64,000 nt of DNA from positions 6,014,001 to 6,078,000 of the forward strand of contig NZ_CP088156.1 in assembly GCF_021088345.1 (NCBI RefSeq), given 5' to 3'. The DNA comes from Bradyrhizobium ontarionense (GTDB lineage: Bacteria; Pseudomonadota; Alphaproteobacteria; Rhizobiales; Xanthobacteraceae). Shown piece after piece: positions 18,714 through 28,199 of this stretch. Under the pieces are notes generated by a model. That model saw nothing but the letters and a program-made list of their open reading frames with translations, made no database searches and was not told where the DNA came from. A program made the position numbers and the translations under genes. Each line of letters opens with the position of its first letter. Position 1 is the stretch's first letter.

Positions 18714-21700
18714 TTGGATAAGATGTCTTCTGCCGCACCGGTGTTCTCGCCGCCCTATGCCGAGGATGACGTCGCGATCGCCGATCGCCTGCTCCGCGCC
18801 CAGGACCGGGCCGATCTGCCTGCCGTCAAGGCGACCGCGCGCCGGCTGATCGAGGGCATCCGCGCCAAGGCCTCGCGGTTCGGCGGCATCGACGACTTCC
18901 TGCAGGAATATTCGCTGTCGACCAATGAAGGCCTGGCCTTGATGGTCCTCGCCGAGGCGCTGCTGCGCGTGCCCGGTGATGACACCGCTGACCGGCTGAT
19001 CGAGGACAAGCTCGGCCACGGCGGTTTTCTTCATCATGAGGTCAAGTCGCACACGCCGCTGGTCACGGCCTCGGCCTGGGCGCTCGGCCTCGCTGCGCGC
19101 GTGATCGCGCCGGGCGAGACGCCGGAGAGCGTGGTGGCCGGCCTGGCGCGCCGGCTCGGGCTGCCGACGGTGCGCACCGCGGCCCGGCAGGCGATGAAGC
19201 TGCTCGGCAGCCATTTCGTGCTCGGCGAGACCATCGCCCAGGCGCTCGATCGCGCCGGTTCAAGCAGCGGCCGGCTGTTCCGCTATTCCTTCGACATGCT
19301 CGGCGAAGGCGCCCGCACCGCCCCCGCCGCTGCGCGCTACCGGCAGTCCTATGCCGAGGCGATCGACGCGATCGGGCGCGCCGCCGGCAACGCCATACTG
19401 CCCGAGCGTCCCGGCATTTCGGTGAAGCTGTCGGCGCTGCATCCGCGCTACGAGGAGATCAGCCGCGAGCGCGTGCTGCGCGAGCTCGTGCCCGTCGTGA
19501 TTGCGCTGGCCCGACAGGCGAAGTCGTACGATCTGAACTTCACCATCGATGCCGAGGAGGCCGACCGACTCGACCTCTCGATGGCCGTGATCGCGCAAGT
19601 CGTCGCTGATCCCCTGCTCGCAGGTTGGGACGGCTTCGGCCTCGCCATCCAGGCCTATCAGAAGCGCGCGGACCGGGTCATCGGCTTCATCGCCGATCTC
19701 GCCGAATCCCATCGCCGGCGCTTCATGGTGCGGCTGGTCAAGGGTGCCTATTGGGACACCGAGATCAAGCGCGGGCAGGAGCGCGGCCTCGACGACTATC
19801 CGGTGTTCACGCGCAAGGCGATGACCGATCTGAACTACCTTGCCTGCGCGCGGCAGTTGCTGGCGCAGCGCGCCTGCATCTTCCCGCAATTCGCGACCCA
19901 CAATGCGATGACGGTCGCGCACATCGTTCACGAAGCAGGCGGCACGAACGGCTATGAATTCCAGCGCCTGCACGGCATGGGCGAGGCGCTCTATGCCACC
20001 TTGCGCGAGCTCCATCCCGGCATCGCCTGCCGGACCTACGCGCCGGTCGGCCAGCATCGTGATCTCCTTGCCTATCTCGTGCGGCGGCTGCTGGAGAACG
20101 GCGCCAATTCATCGTTCGTCTCGGTCGCTGCCGATCCGAATATTCCAATCGATCAGCTCGTGACCAGCGAGGCCGAGATCATCGGCAAGGCGGAAGCCGC
20201 GCGCCATCCGCACATTCCGCGCCCGGGCGATCTCTACCGGCCGGCACGGCGGAATTCACGCGGCGTCGAGCTTGGACATCACGCGTCGCTGACGGCCTTG
20301 CATGCCGAGGTCACGCGGGCGGGCGCCGCGCCTGCAGCGGCAGCGCCGATCATCGATGGCACGGCTCAGGGTGGCCCGTCACGTCAGGTTGCAAGCCTGT
20401 TCGATCCGGGCGTCGTCGCGGGGACGGTCGTCGAGGCCGATGTCGCGATTGCCGACCGGGCGGTTGACGCCGCCGCGGCCGGATTCACGACGTGGTGTTC
20501 GGCGTCCGCGGCGCAGCGCGCCAAGGCACTGCGGCGTGCGGCCGACCTGATCGAGGCGCAGCGCGCCCGTCTGATCCATCTTCTGGCCGTCGAGGCCGGC
20601 AAGACCATCGATGATGCGATCGCCGAGATTCGCGAGGCGGTCGATTTTTGCCGCTACTACGCCGCCGAAGGGGAGGCGCTGTTCGGTGCCGAGCTCGGCC
20701 TGCCCGGGCCGACCGGCGAGTCCAACACGCTGCGCCTGCGGCCGCGCGGCGTCTTCGTCGCGATCTCGCCATGGAATTTTCCGCTCGCGATCTTCATCGG
20801 ACAGATCGCGGCGGCGTTGATGGCCGGCAACACGGTGGTCGCCAAGCCTGCCGAGCAGACGCCGCTGATCGCGGCCGAGACGGTCAGGGTTCTGCACGGG
20901 GCAGGCATCCCGGTCTCGGCCCTGCAGCTCGTTCCCGGTGACGGCGCGATCGGCGCACGTCTCGTGAACCATCCAGCCATCGCCGGCGTGGTCTTCACCG
21001 GCTCGTATGAAACGGCGCGTGCCATCAACATCGCGCTCGCCAATCGTCCTGGGGCGATCCTGCCGCTGATCGCAGAGACCGGCGGCATCAATGCGATGCT
21101 CGTCGATTCGACGGCGCTGGCGGAGCAGGTCACCGACGACGTCGTCACCTCGGCGTTCCGCTCGGCCGGGCAGCGTTGTTCGGCGCTGCGGCTGCTGTGC
21201 CTGCAGGATGATGTCGCCGACGACATCATCGCGATGATCGTCGGCGCTGCGCGAGAGCTGAGGATCGGCGACCCCCGGGATGCGTCGACGCATATTGGTC
21301 CGGTGATCGACGAGGAGGCAAAGGCGCGGCTCGATCAGCACATCTCGCAGATGAAGGCGAGTGCGCGCGTCCACTACGCCGGAACTACACCGGACGTCGG
21401 GCATTTCGTGGCGCCCCACGTGTTCGAACTGCCGCAGCCTGCGGATCTCGGCCAGGAAGTGTTCGGCCCGGTGCTGCATGTGGTGCGCTATCGCGGTGAC
21501 GATCTCGAACGCACGCTGCAGGCGATTGCCGCATCCGGCTACGGGCTGACGTTCGGGCTGCATTCGCGCATCAGCCAGCTCGTCGACCGGGTCGGTCGGC
21601 TGCCGATCGGCAATATCTACGTCAACCGCAACATGATCGGCGCGGTCGTCGGCGTGCAGCCGTTCGGCGGCTGTGGCCTGTCGGGAACGGGTCCGAAGGC

Positions 21701-21809
21701 CGGCGGTCCGCATTATCTGGCACGCTTCGCCACCGAACAGACGCTGACGATCAACACGGCGGCCGCTGGCGGAAACGCGGCGCTGGCCTCGCTCGGCGAA
21801 CGCGGATGA
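18714..21809 (+). CDS. putA: Bifunctional proline dehydrogenase / P5C dehydrogenase PutA
   Basis: 1031 residues oxidising proline to glutamate. The FAD-dependent PRODH barrel occupies about 140-480 (KGAYWDTEIKRGQERGLDDYPVFTRKAMTDLNY, ATHNAMTVAH, QRLHGMGEALY, RRLLENGANSSFV). The NAD-dependent P5CDH covers about 510-1015 (SPWNFPLAIFIGQ, GNTVVAKPAEQTPLIA, FTGSYETA, catalytic Cys in SAGQRCSALR, EVFGPVLHVVRY). No N-terminal ribbon-helix-helix and no long C-terminal lid are present, so this is a minimal type-A PutA that cannot repress its own gene. TTG at 18714 has GGAGG 7 nt upstream; ATG at 18723 is the alternative start. Confidence 0.95.
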   Translation: MDKMSSAAPVFSPPYAEDDVAIADRLLRAQDRADLPAVKATARRLIEGIRAKASRFGGIDDFLQEYSLSTNEGLALMVLAEALLRVPGDDTADRLIEDKLGHGGFLHHEVKSHTPLVTASAWALGLAARVIAPGETPESVVAGLARRLGLPTVRTAARQAMKLLGSHFVLGETIAQALDRAGSSSGRLFRYSFDMLGEGARTAPAAARYRQSYAEAIDAIGRAAGNAILPERPGISVKLSALHPRYEEISRERVLRELVPVVIALARQAKSYDLNFTIDAEEADRLDLSMAVIAQVVADPLLAGWDGFGLAIQAYQKRADRVIGFIADLAESHRRRFMVRLVKGAYWDTEIKRGQERGLDDYPVFTRKAMTDLNYLACARQLLAQRACIFPQFATHNAMTVAHIVHEAGGTNGYEFQRLHGMGEALYATLRELHPGIACRTYAPVGQHRDLLAYLVRRLLENGANSSFVSVAADPNIPIDQLVTSEAEIIGKAEAARHPHIPRPGDLYRPARRNSRGVELGHHASLTALHAEVTRAGAAPAAAAPIIDGTAQGGPSRQVASLFDPGVVAGTVVEADVAIADRAVDAAAAGFTTWCSASAAQRAKALRRAADLIEAQRARLIHLLAVEAGKTIDDAIAEIREAVDFCRYYAAEGEALFGAELGLPGPTGESNTLRLRPRGVFVAISPWNFPLAIFIGQIAAALMAGNTVVAKPAEQTPLIAAETVRVLHGAGIPVSALQLVPGDGAIGARLVNHPAIAGVVFTGSYETARAINIALANRPGAILPLIAETGGINAMLVDSTALAEQVTDDVVTSAFRSAGQRCSALRLLCLQDDVADDIIAMIVGAARELRIGDPRDASTHIGPVIDEEAKARLDQHISQMKASARVHYAGTTPDVGHFVAPHVFELPQPADLGQEVFGPVLHVVRYRGDDLERTLQAIAASGYGLTFGLHSRISQLVDRVGRLPIGNIYVNRNMIGAVVGVQPFGGCGLSGTGPKAGGPHYLARFATEQTLTINTAAAGGNAALASLGERG

Positions 21810-21828
21810 GGTGTGGACGGTGTCGCGG

Positions 21829-22812
21829 CTATCCCGCCTGCCTGGCCAGGAAACTGATCCAGTTCGTGAACAGGAGCTGCGCAGCGTCGCCAGCGGCAAG
21901 ATCCGGACGAAGCGTCAGTCCGGGCAGCTCGGCTGCGATCGTGGGGTCGCGCTTCACCTTGGCGCGCGCCTCGAACGCGTTCAGCACCGCCTCGGTCTCC
22001 GCGCTGAAATAGGATTTCGGGAAGCGTGGATAGTCATCGCGTTGCCCCGCCAGAAACCGTGCGATGTCGCGCATGTATTCCCGTTGCAGCGACAGCGCGT
22101 CATATTCCGGGTGGCCCTGGAAGAACACGAAGCGGCTCGGCATCGAGCGCGCGAAAATGTCGACCCCGACGTCGTCCGACCGGGTCAGAATGTCGTAGCC
22201 GCGCGCCGTCAGCAGCGGCTCGTTGACGGCATTGAGACGCGAGTGCGGCACCTCGAGTGGGGAGCGGATGCCGTGCGTCAGCCAGTCGTCCTGAACCTTG
22301 ATGCAGTCGTAGATGCCGGAACATTTGGTCGCGAGCCGCTGCCGTTCGACGCCGTCCAGATGCAGCACGGCTGCATGCGCGGCGAGACAGGACCAGATCG
22401 TCGAACGCGTCTTGGTTTTCGCCCAGTCGATGATCGAGGTCAGCTCCGGCCAATAGGGTTCGTCGCGCAGGTCCGCCGCAATCGGTTCCGCTCCGGTCAC
22501 GATCAGGCCGTCGATGCCGAGGCCGTCGAGCTCAGTGATGTCGGTGTAGGCCTGAGCGACATGGTTCTGAGCCGCCTGCGCGCGCGCGATCGACGGCAAC
22601 GAGAAGCAGTGCAGGCGAATGTGGACGTGTCGCGGCGCGGCGTTCTGCAGCAGCCGCGCGATCTGATGATCGGTCGCCTTCAGCGCGCTGTCCGGCATGT
22701 TGTTGACGAGACCGATCGTGAGCTCGACCGGGTGCCGCGTGCGACCGTCGAGATCGGCGGGGGCGAGAGCAGGGCTCGTGATCCTGCGATGTCGGTCGAA
22801 CAGCAGAGTCAT
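21829..22812 (-). CDS. metA: Homoserine O-acyltransferase, MetA family
   Basis: 327-residue cytoplasmic enzyme that acylates homoserine, the first committed step of methionine synthesis. The class-I glutamine-amidotransferase-like fold has nucleophile Cys142 (IWSCLAAHAAVLHLDG) and the pair His234/Glu236 (QGHPEYDALSLQREY). Whether it uses succinyl- or acetyl-CoA is not decided by overall homology in this family. Pairing with MetY, an O-acetylhomoserine sulfhydrylase, argues for acetyl. It begins 12 bp after metY and is read in the same direction, so they form one operon. It converges on putA with 19 bp between stops. Confidence 0.9.
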   Translation of the reverse strand: MTLLFDRHRRITSPALAPADLDGRTRHPVELTIGLVNNMPDSALKATDHQIARLLQNAAPRHVHIRLHCFSLPSIARAQAAQNHVAQAYTDITELDGLGIDGLIVTGAEPIAADLRDEPYWPELTSIIDWAKTKTRSTIWSCLAAHAAVLHLDGVERQRLATKCSGIYDCIKVQDDWLTHGIRSPLEVPHSRLNAVNEPLLTARGYDILTRSDDVGVDIFARSMPSRFVFFQGHPEYDALSLQREYMRDIARFLAGQRDDYPRFPKSYFSAETEAVLNAFEARAKVKRDPTIAAELPGLTLRPDLAAGDAAQLLFTNWISFLARQAG

Positions 22813-22824
22813 TGCCGGACGGCT

Positions 22825-24129
22825 CTACTCCGCCGCATCCAGCCGACGGGGGCGCGCGCAGGCTTGCGCGAGCGCCTGGTCGAGATCCTCGATGATGTCG
22901 CTGATGTGCTCGATGCCGATCGAGAGACGGATCGCCTCGGGCAGCACGCCGGCCTTTCGCTGGTCGTCCGCCGACATCTGGCGATGCGTCGTCGACGCCG
23001 GGTGACAGGCCAGCGACTTGGCGTCTCCGATGTTGACGAGGCGGGTGATCAGCTTCAGCGCGTCATAGAACGCCTTGCCGGCCTCCATGCCGCCCTTGAT
23101 CCCGAACGTGAACAGGGACGAGGCGCGGCCCTCGAGATATTTCTGGACCAGCGGATGATAGGGGCTGTCGGAGAAACCCGCGTAGTTGACCCACGCCACG
23201 CGCGGATCATTGCGGAGAAATTCGGCGACCTTGCGGGCATTCTCGACGTGCCGCTCCATGCGCAGCGCGACCGTCTCGATGCCTTGCAGCAGCAGGAACG
23301 CATTGAACGGCGACAGCACTGCGCCCATCGTCCGCTGATAGACGCTACGCGCCCGTTGGATATAGGCGCTGCGGCCGAAATGATCGGTGTAGACCATTCC
23401 ATGATAGGACGCGTCAGGCTGGCTGAAGGCCGGGAATCGATCGGCGTGATCTTTCCAGGGGAAGTTGCCGCTGTCGACCAGCATGCCGCCGAGCGTGGTG
23501 CCGTGGCCGCCGAGGAACTTGGTCAGCGAATGCACGGCGATGTCGGCGCCGTAGTCGAAGGGACGCAGCAGAATGGGGGTTGCGACCGTGTTGTCGACGA
23601 TCAACGGCACACCGTTGCGATGCGCGACCCTGGCCAGCGCCTCGATGTCGCAGACATTGCCGGCGGGGTTGCCGATCGTCTCGGCGAACACGGCCTTGGT
23701 GTTTTCGTCGATGAGGCGCTCGATCGCCTCCGACGTGTCGCTCTCGGCAAACCGTCCGGTGATGCCCTGGCGCGGCAGGATGTGGCCCAGCAGCGTGTGC
23801 GTCGTCCCATAGAGCTGCGGCACCGAGACGATATTGCCGCCGCCGTCGGCGACATTGACGAAAGCAAAATGGAGCGCGGCCTGCCCGGTGCCCACCGCGA
23901 GCGCGCCGACACCGCCCTCGAGTTCGGCCACGCGCTTTTCGAGCACGGCCGTCGTCGGATTGGAGATGCGGCTGTAGCGATAGCCCTCGGTTTCCAGGTT
24001 GAACAGCGCAGCGCCGTGGTCGGCGCTGTCGAACGCGTAGGCGGCCGTCTGATAGATCGGAACCGCAACGGCTTTGGTGGTCGCCTCCGGCTCGTAGCCG
24101 GCGTGGATTGCAATCGTCTCGTTGCGCAT
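22825..24129 (-). CDS. metY: O-acetylhomoserine sulfhydrylase (MetY type)
   Basis: 434-residue PLP enzyme that makes homocysteine (or methionine from methanethiol) from O-acylhomoserine and sulfide. Cys/Met-metabolism family landmarks are YRYSRISNPTTAVLEKRVAELEGG near the N-terminus, IVDNTVATPILLRPFDYGADIAVHSLTKFLGGHGTTLGG with the PLP lysine (SLTK), and the long C-terminal region typical of MetY rather than MetB/MetZ. The start at 24129 (MRNETIAIHAGYEP) is preceded by GGAG (24137-24140). It is the first gene of the metY-metA operon. No SAM-II riboswitch consensus could be found in the 150-bp leader. Confidence 0.93.
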   Translation of the reverse strand: MRNETIAIHAGYEPEATTKAVAVPIYQTAAYAFDSADHGAALFNLETEGYRYSRISNPTTAVLEKRVAELEGGVGALAVGTGQAALHFAFVNVADGGGNIVSVPQLYGTTHTLLGHILPRQGITGRFAESDTSEAIERLIDENTKAVFAETIGNPAGNVCDIEALARVAHRNGVPLIVDNTVATPILLRPFDYGADIAVHSLTKFLGGHGTTLGGMLVDSGNFPWKDHADRFPAFSQPDASYHGMVYTDHFGRSAYIQRARSVYQRTMGAVLSPFNAFLLLQGIETVALRMERHVENARKVAEFLRNDPRVAWVNYAGFSDSPYHPLVQKYLEGRASSLFTFGIKGGMEAGKAFYDALKLITRLVNIGDAKSLACHPASTTHRQMSADDQRKAGVLPEAIRLSIGIEHISDIIEDLDQALAQACARPRRLDAAE

Positions 24130-24279
24130 CGGCGATCTCCACGCTCCCTTCGGTCGACGAAGCGAGCTGCACGTATTCCGCGAGTGGTGCTGTTGTAGGA
24201 TCGCAGGCGTAAAGCGGGCAATAATTCGCGACAAGAACGACGAAATAACCCTAACGATGTGTGGTCGATAAATGTTGAA

Positions 24280-25236
24280 TTAATGCGGTGCCGGTTGCAG
24301 GAGAGACCGAATTTGTTGCCCGACCAGATCAAGAGCGGCTCTTGCCTGCGGCAGGATCGCGCCGAGCGCGTGGAAATTGTGAATCATGCCTTGGTGACAG
24401 ACATGGGCAACCGTGACGTCTGCTTCTGCGAGCCGCGCCGCATAGGCATTGCCTTCGTCGCGCATCGGATCGAACTCCGCCGTGTGGATGATGGCGGGTG
24501 GCAGTCCGGAAAGATCGGCGCAGCACAGCGGCGATATCCGCGGATCGTCGGCCTCGGTCCCTTCGGGCAGATAGTCGGCGAGATCGGCCTCCCACGTCGT
24601 CCTGTCGATCAGATAGCCGGTTCCGAACAGTTCGCGCGATGGCCATGGTTGCGAAAAGTCGAGCACGGGGCAGATCAGGCATTGCGCTGCAATCCTGAGA
24701 TCCGTCGTCCCGATCGCATGCTGGCAGACGGCGGCCGCGAGCGTCGCGCCGGCGGAATCGCCGCCGACGACGATGCGGTCGCGGTCGATGCCGAGCGCAG
24801 CCGCGTGAGCGACAGCAAATCGGACCGCCGCAATCGCATCCTCGAGGGCTCGGGGAAACTTGTGCTCAGGCGCGAGGCGATAGTCGAGCGAGAGCAGCCG
24901 GCATCCGGACGCGGCTGCGAGTGCCGCCGTGACCCTGTCGTGAGTCTCGATGTTGCCCGCTACCAGGCCGCCGCCATGAAAATACACGAAACCTGGAAGG
25001 CGCGCGTCAACGTCCTCCGTGTCTACGGCCGGCGAGTACAAACGGTAATGGAGCGGACCCGCGGGAGCGGAAAAGTGACCGTCCTGCGTCGTGACAGCCC
25101 CGCAGTCGTTGCGCGCGAACTGCATCAGCTTGGCGAGCGCCCGCCGGCGCTGGTCCGGGGTCGGGCGGTCCCGAACGTCCGGAGCCGCCGCGGCCACCAT
25201 TGTGAGCAGGCGCTGGGCGCGAGGGTCGAGCGGCAT
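24280..25236 (-). CDS. Alpha/beta hydrolase, hormone-sensitive-lipase family
   Basis: 318-residue esterase. The oxyanion-hole motif HGGG (VYFHGGGLVAGN), nucleophile motif GDSAG (VVGGDSAGATLAAAV), acid in EFDPMRDEG and catalytic His in HNFHALGA are all present, giving a complete triad of family IV (HSL) carboxylesterases. The start at 25236 (MPLDPRAQRLL) fits the family; the upstream extension to 25278 is less likely. No signal peptide is present. It lies upstream of metY on the same strand, but 150 bp away, so it is probably a separate unit. The substrate is a short-chain ester of unknown identity. Confidence 0.9.
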   Translation of the reverse strand: MPLDPRAQRLLTMVAAAAPDVRDRPTPDQRRRALAKLMQFARNDCGAVTTQDGHFSAPAGPLHYRLYSPAVDTEDVDARLPGFVYFHGGGLVAGNIETHDRVTAALAAASGCRLLSLDYRLAPEHKFPRALEDAIAAVRFAVAHAAALGIDRDRIVVGGDSAGATLAAAVCQHAIGTTDLRIAAQCLICPVLDFSQPWPSRELFGTGYLIDRTTWEADLADYLPEGTEADDPRISPLCCADLSGLPPAIIHTAEFDPMRDEGNAYAARLAEADVTVAHVCHQGMIHNFHALGAILPQARAALDLVGQQIRSLLQPAPH

Positions 25237-25376
25237 GGCGGTTCCAGTTAACCAAGGCGTGGCCATTGTACCCATCAAGCGTGAATCGACCGTGAGCGGC
25301 TGGGCATGAGAGGAAATTCCTTAGAATATTCACCCCAGAAGTGCAGAATTGATCGCTGTCGAACGGGAGTATCGTC

Positions 25377-26264
25377 ATGACCCATCTCGTCAAGCCTGTC
25401 AGCTATTCGCAGACCTGGACGTTCTTCGACGGGGAATGGCGCGAAGGAAATGCGCCCATCATGGGCGTGCGGACGCATGCGACGTGGCTCGCATCGACCG
25501 TGTTCGACGGCGCGCGCGCATTCGAAGGTGTCGCGCCCGATCTCGATCGACACTGCGCGCGCGTCAATCGGTCGGCCGTCAATTTTCGGCTCAAGGCTGT
25601 CGTCGATGCCGAGACCTGGATGGGCCTTGCCCGCGAGGGCATCGCACGGTTCGGATCGAGAGCCGAGCTGTACATCCGTCCGATGTACTGGGCGCAGCAT
25701 GGCGCTGGCGGTGGCGTCCTGTTCGATCCCGAGACCACCAATTGGTGCCTGTGCATTTACGAGGCGCCGATGCCGCAGCCGACGGGGAACGCGATCACGC
25801 TGTCGCCGTTCCGCAGGCCGACAGCCGAATGCGCGCCGGTCGATGCCAAGGCGGCCTGCCTCTATCCGAACAATTCGCGCGCGCTGATCGAGGCGGCCTC
25901 GCGCGGCTTCAACAATTGCCTGATGCTGGACATGCTCGGCAACGTCGCCGAGTTCGGCAATGCCAACGTGTTCATGGTGAAGGACGGCGTCGTGTTCACG
26001 CCGGTGCCGAACGGGACCTTCCTCAACGGGGTCACCCGTCAGCGCGTGATCGAGCTTCTCAAAGGCGACGGTGTGAGCGTGGTCGAGACGACGCTGCGCT
26101 ATGAGGACTTCCTGAACGCCGACGAGATCTTCTCCTCCGGCAATTTCGCCAAGGTCGCGCCGGTCGTTCGGATCGATGACCGGACGCTGCCGATCGGCCC
26201 GGTCTACAGCCGGGCGCGCCGGCTCTATTGGGATTATGCGCATGCAGTCAGAGCGGCTGCATAA
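25377..26264 (+). CDS. Class IV aminotransferase (branched-chain type)
   Basis: 295-residue PLP fold-type IV enzyme resembling IlvE: SQTWTFFDGEWREGNAPIMGVRTHATWLASTVFDGARAFEG at the N-terminus, CLYPNNSRALIEAASRGFNNCLMLD with the PLP lysine slightly upstream (DAKAACLYPN), and GNVAEFGNANVFMVKDG. The last motif is 'EFGNANVF' rather than the more common 'E.s.sNiF'. The start ATG at 25377 follows cgggag. The stop is one base from the converging GNAT stop (26266). It could be an ordinary branched-chain aminotransferase or a specialised one supplying the neighbouring carrier-protein pathway. Confidence 0.88.
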   Translation: MTHLVKPVSYSQTWTFFDGEWREGNAPIMGVRTHATWLASTVFDGARAFEGVAPDLDRHCARVNRSAVNFRLKAVVDAETWMGLAREGIARFGSRAELYIRPMYWAQHGAGGGVLFDPETTNWCLCIYEAPMPQPTGNAITLSPFRRPTAECAPVDAKAACLYPNNSRALIEAASRGFNNCLMLDMLGNVAEFGNANVFMVKDGVVFTPVPNGTFLNGVTRQRVIELLKGDGVSVVETTLRYEDFLNADEIFSSGNFAKVAPVVRIDDRTLPIGPVYSRARRLYWDYAHAVRAAA

Positions 26265-26265
26265 G

Positions 26266-27147
26266 TCAGGGGCCGTAGAGTGGAAGCTCGGTGTCGCTGA
26301 GATTTCCCAGCCGTGGCTGCCGTGGTCCCTTTGCGTATTTCCGTCCCCGGCGGTCGGTGTAGAAGCCGACGAGTCCGGATATCGGTCCGTTGGCGTCGAT
26401 GATGACGGACACGCGGCCGCGTCGCAGCAGGAAGCGGCCGATTGCACCAGCGCTTGCGACGTAGTCCGAGACATCGCGGCAGTAGATCAATTGCATCACG
26501 GGGAGCGCGAAGCGCCCTTGCCGAATCCGCACATGCTGCAGAACCAGAGGAATCGGCCCCTGTTTCGATCTCACGACGACGCTGAGGCAGCCATGACGAG
26601 CGTGCCGGATCAGCAGGTCGGCTTCATCGGATGGAATGCCTTGCAGGGCTTGCGCATCCGTCGCGACTTGCTCCACCCGCGCGCCAAGGCCGGCGAATGA
26701 GAACGATGGAACTGAAAGGAAGACGCCGCTGCAATAGGCCCGAAAGCCCTGCGCTTGCACGATCGGCCAGGTCTGCCGTGCCGCGCTGATGTTGACGTAG
26801 GTCACCTCGGGCAATCGCTGCGCGATCCTCGTCAGCATCGTCGCATAGTTGCGAAATTCCGGTTCGACATACCAGCTCGACAGGTTGCACCAGATCTCGG
26901 ACTGCGTGGCGGTGCCTCGATCGCTGTAGATCAGGAGCAGCACGCCGACCGGACTGCCGTCGTTGTCGAGCAGGTAGCCGAAGCGCGGATAGCCGTGCGG
27001 AGCCGCCCGCGTCGCCTGTCGGTTCAAGCCGCCCAGCCAATAGTCCCGGGATCGCCGTGGGAAGCCGCGCGTGAGCAGCTCGGCGACGGCCTCCAGATCG
27101 GATTCCCTGATCTCGCGGCACCGGATCAGCGGTTTGAGCGCGGTCAT
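26266..27147 (-). CDS. GNAT-like acyltransferase linked to aa:CP ligase
   Basis: 293 residues with an N-terminal GNAT-type fold: IRCREIRESDLEAVAELLTRGFPRRSRDYW (beta1-alpha1) and GYLLDNDGSPVGVLLLIYSDRG (beta2-3). A 'SSWYVEPEFRNYATMLTRIAQR' stretch resembles the acetyl-CoA-binding region. The C-terminal half could be a second degenerate GNAT domain. The start at 27147 has GAGGAG immediately upstream; the Arg-rich upstream frame is discarded. It is the last gene of a three-gene operon with the aa:CP ligase (46-bp gap) and the dehydrogenase. A plausible role is transferring the carrier-bound aminoacyl group to an acceptor; this is an inference. Confidence 0.75.
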   Translation of the reverse strand: MTALKPLIRCREIRESDLEAVAELLTRGFPRRSRDYWLGGLNRQATRAAPHGYPRFGYLLDNDGSPVGVLLLIYSDRGTATQSEIWCNLSSWYVEPEFRNYATMLTRIAQRLPEVTYVNISAARQTWPIVQAQGFRAYCSGVFLSVPSFSFAGLGARVEQVATDAQALQGIPSDEADLLIRHARHGCLSVVVRSKQGPIPLVLQHVRIRQGRFALPVMQLIYCRDVSDYVASAGAIGRFLLRRGRVSVIIDANGPISGLVGFYTDRRGRKYAKGPRQPRLGNLSDTELPLYGP

Positions 27148-27193
27148 GAACTCCTCTGCCGATCCCTCCCGAAGGCTCGCGGCGTTTGCGATA

Positions 27194-28156
27194 TCAACCG
27201 ACGACGCTGGCGAGGCGTTCCAGCTGCAGCGCCTCGCGCACCCGCGACGGCCAGCGCGCCAGATCGAGACCGTGGGTGTGGAACAGCGCAACGGCCAGCC
27301 GATCCATGCCGAACGCCACGCAGCCGGTGTGGGCCGGCGCGCCGTCGGCATCGGCGATACCCCAGGTGGTGCCGAAATGCTCGCGGTGATAGTTGAAGCT
27401 CATGCAGGCCGTCGGCTGCTCTTCCGAGCGCAACGGCACCAGCAGCTCGAACTTCAGCGCCTGCTGCTTCTGGCTGACGGCCTTCATCTGGCCGACGCGA
27501 CCAAAAAATGGATCACTGGCGTGATCGACACGGAACGACAGGCCGAGATCGCGGGCGATCGTCTGCGCCTTCACCATCCAGCGGTCGCGGAAGGCCGAGA
27601 CGTCGTCGGGCGTGCCGATGCAGACATATTCGCGCATCCGGAACGACTGCAGCCGGTCGAGATGGCGCGACGGCTCGCGGCGGAAGCAATCGGCCGCAAC
27701 ATCGAAGCGCAGGCCGCCGACCGGCAACGCGCCGCGGCTCGCTGCGATCGGATAGACGGGATAACAGGCAGCAGGCGACAGCACGAGATCGGCCGGCGAC
27801 AGCGACGTCGTCCAGTCGCCGCCCTTGTCGAAACGCGCGACGGCCTCGTGGATGTCCCGCTCTGTGCCATGCAGACCGCACACGCAGCCGAGCAGATTGG
27901 GAAAGCTCTTCAGATAGCCTGATTTCTCCAGCTGCGCGCGGCTCATGACCGGAGGGAAACGCATCACCTCCGTGCCCGGCTCGCGATGGCGGGTGATGAG
28001 CGCAGCGAGCCGCTCCACCACGTCTTCATACAGCGCGGTGCGGGCATAGACGCCATCCGCTCCCATGCGATGGAATAGGGCGTCGGTCAGATGATCCAGG
28101 GCGTCGGCCGGCTGAGGGGCAATCTCGGGCGACTGCGGGAGAACGGGAATCTTCAT
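27194..28156 (-). CDS. Amino acid--[acyl-carrier-protein] ligase
   Basis: 320-residue truncated relative of atypical class II seryl-tRNA synthetase that lacks the tRNA-binding arm. The family activates small amino acids (Gly/Ala) with ATP and loads them on the phosphopantetheine of a carrier protein. Zinc ligands expected from the Bradyrhizobium enzymes, Cys131 (AACYPVY), Glu176 (RMREYV) and Cys279 (HTGCVAFGMDR), fall at exactly those residues. Class II motif 2 (DCFRREPSRHLDRLQSFRMREY) and motif 3 (GCVAFGMDRLAVALF) are intact. It sits 43 bp after an acyl-CoA-dehydrogenase gene; the likely acceptor is the carrier protein at 29.8 kb. Confidence 0.93.
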   Translation of the reverse strand: MKIPVLPQSPEIAPQPADALDHLTDALFHRMGADGVYARTALYEDVVERLAALITRHREPGTEVMRFPPVMSRAQLEKSGYLKSFPNLLGCVCGLHGTERDIHEAVARFDKGGDWTTSLSPADLVLSPAACYPVYPIAASRGALPVGGLRFDVAADCFRREPSRHLDRLQSFRMREYVCIGTPDDVSAFRDRWMVKAQTIARDLGLSFRVDHASDPFFGRVGQMKAVSQKQQALKFELLVPLRSEEQPTACMSFNYHREHFGTTWGIADADGAPAHTGCVAFGMDRLAVALFHTHGLDLARWPSRVREALQLERLASVVG

Positions 28157-28199
28157 TCTGCAAAGTCCTGAGTGGAGGCAATGGCGGCAATCGGCATGA

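Noticed and set aside
16835..18721. Long plus-strand open frame over the NUDIX and DUF763 genes
   Set aside because: Antisense shadow of two well-supported genes; composition is Arg/Ala/His-rich with no recognisable domain, a common artefact of high GC third positions.
21811..24198. Long plus-strand open frame over metA and metY
   Set aside because: Mirror frame of two clear enzymes with intact active sites on the minus strand.
24130..24279. Possible SAM-II riboswitch upstream of metY
   Set aside because: This is the place where alphaproteobacterial met genes often carry one, but the minus-strand leader lacks the conserved GCUAAA and GAUUU blocks. A covariance search would settle it; by eye nothing fits.
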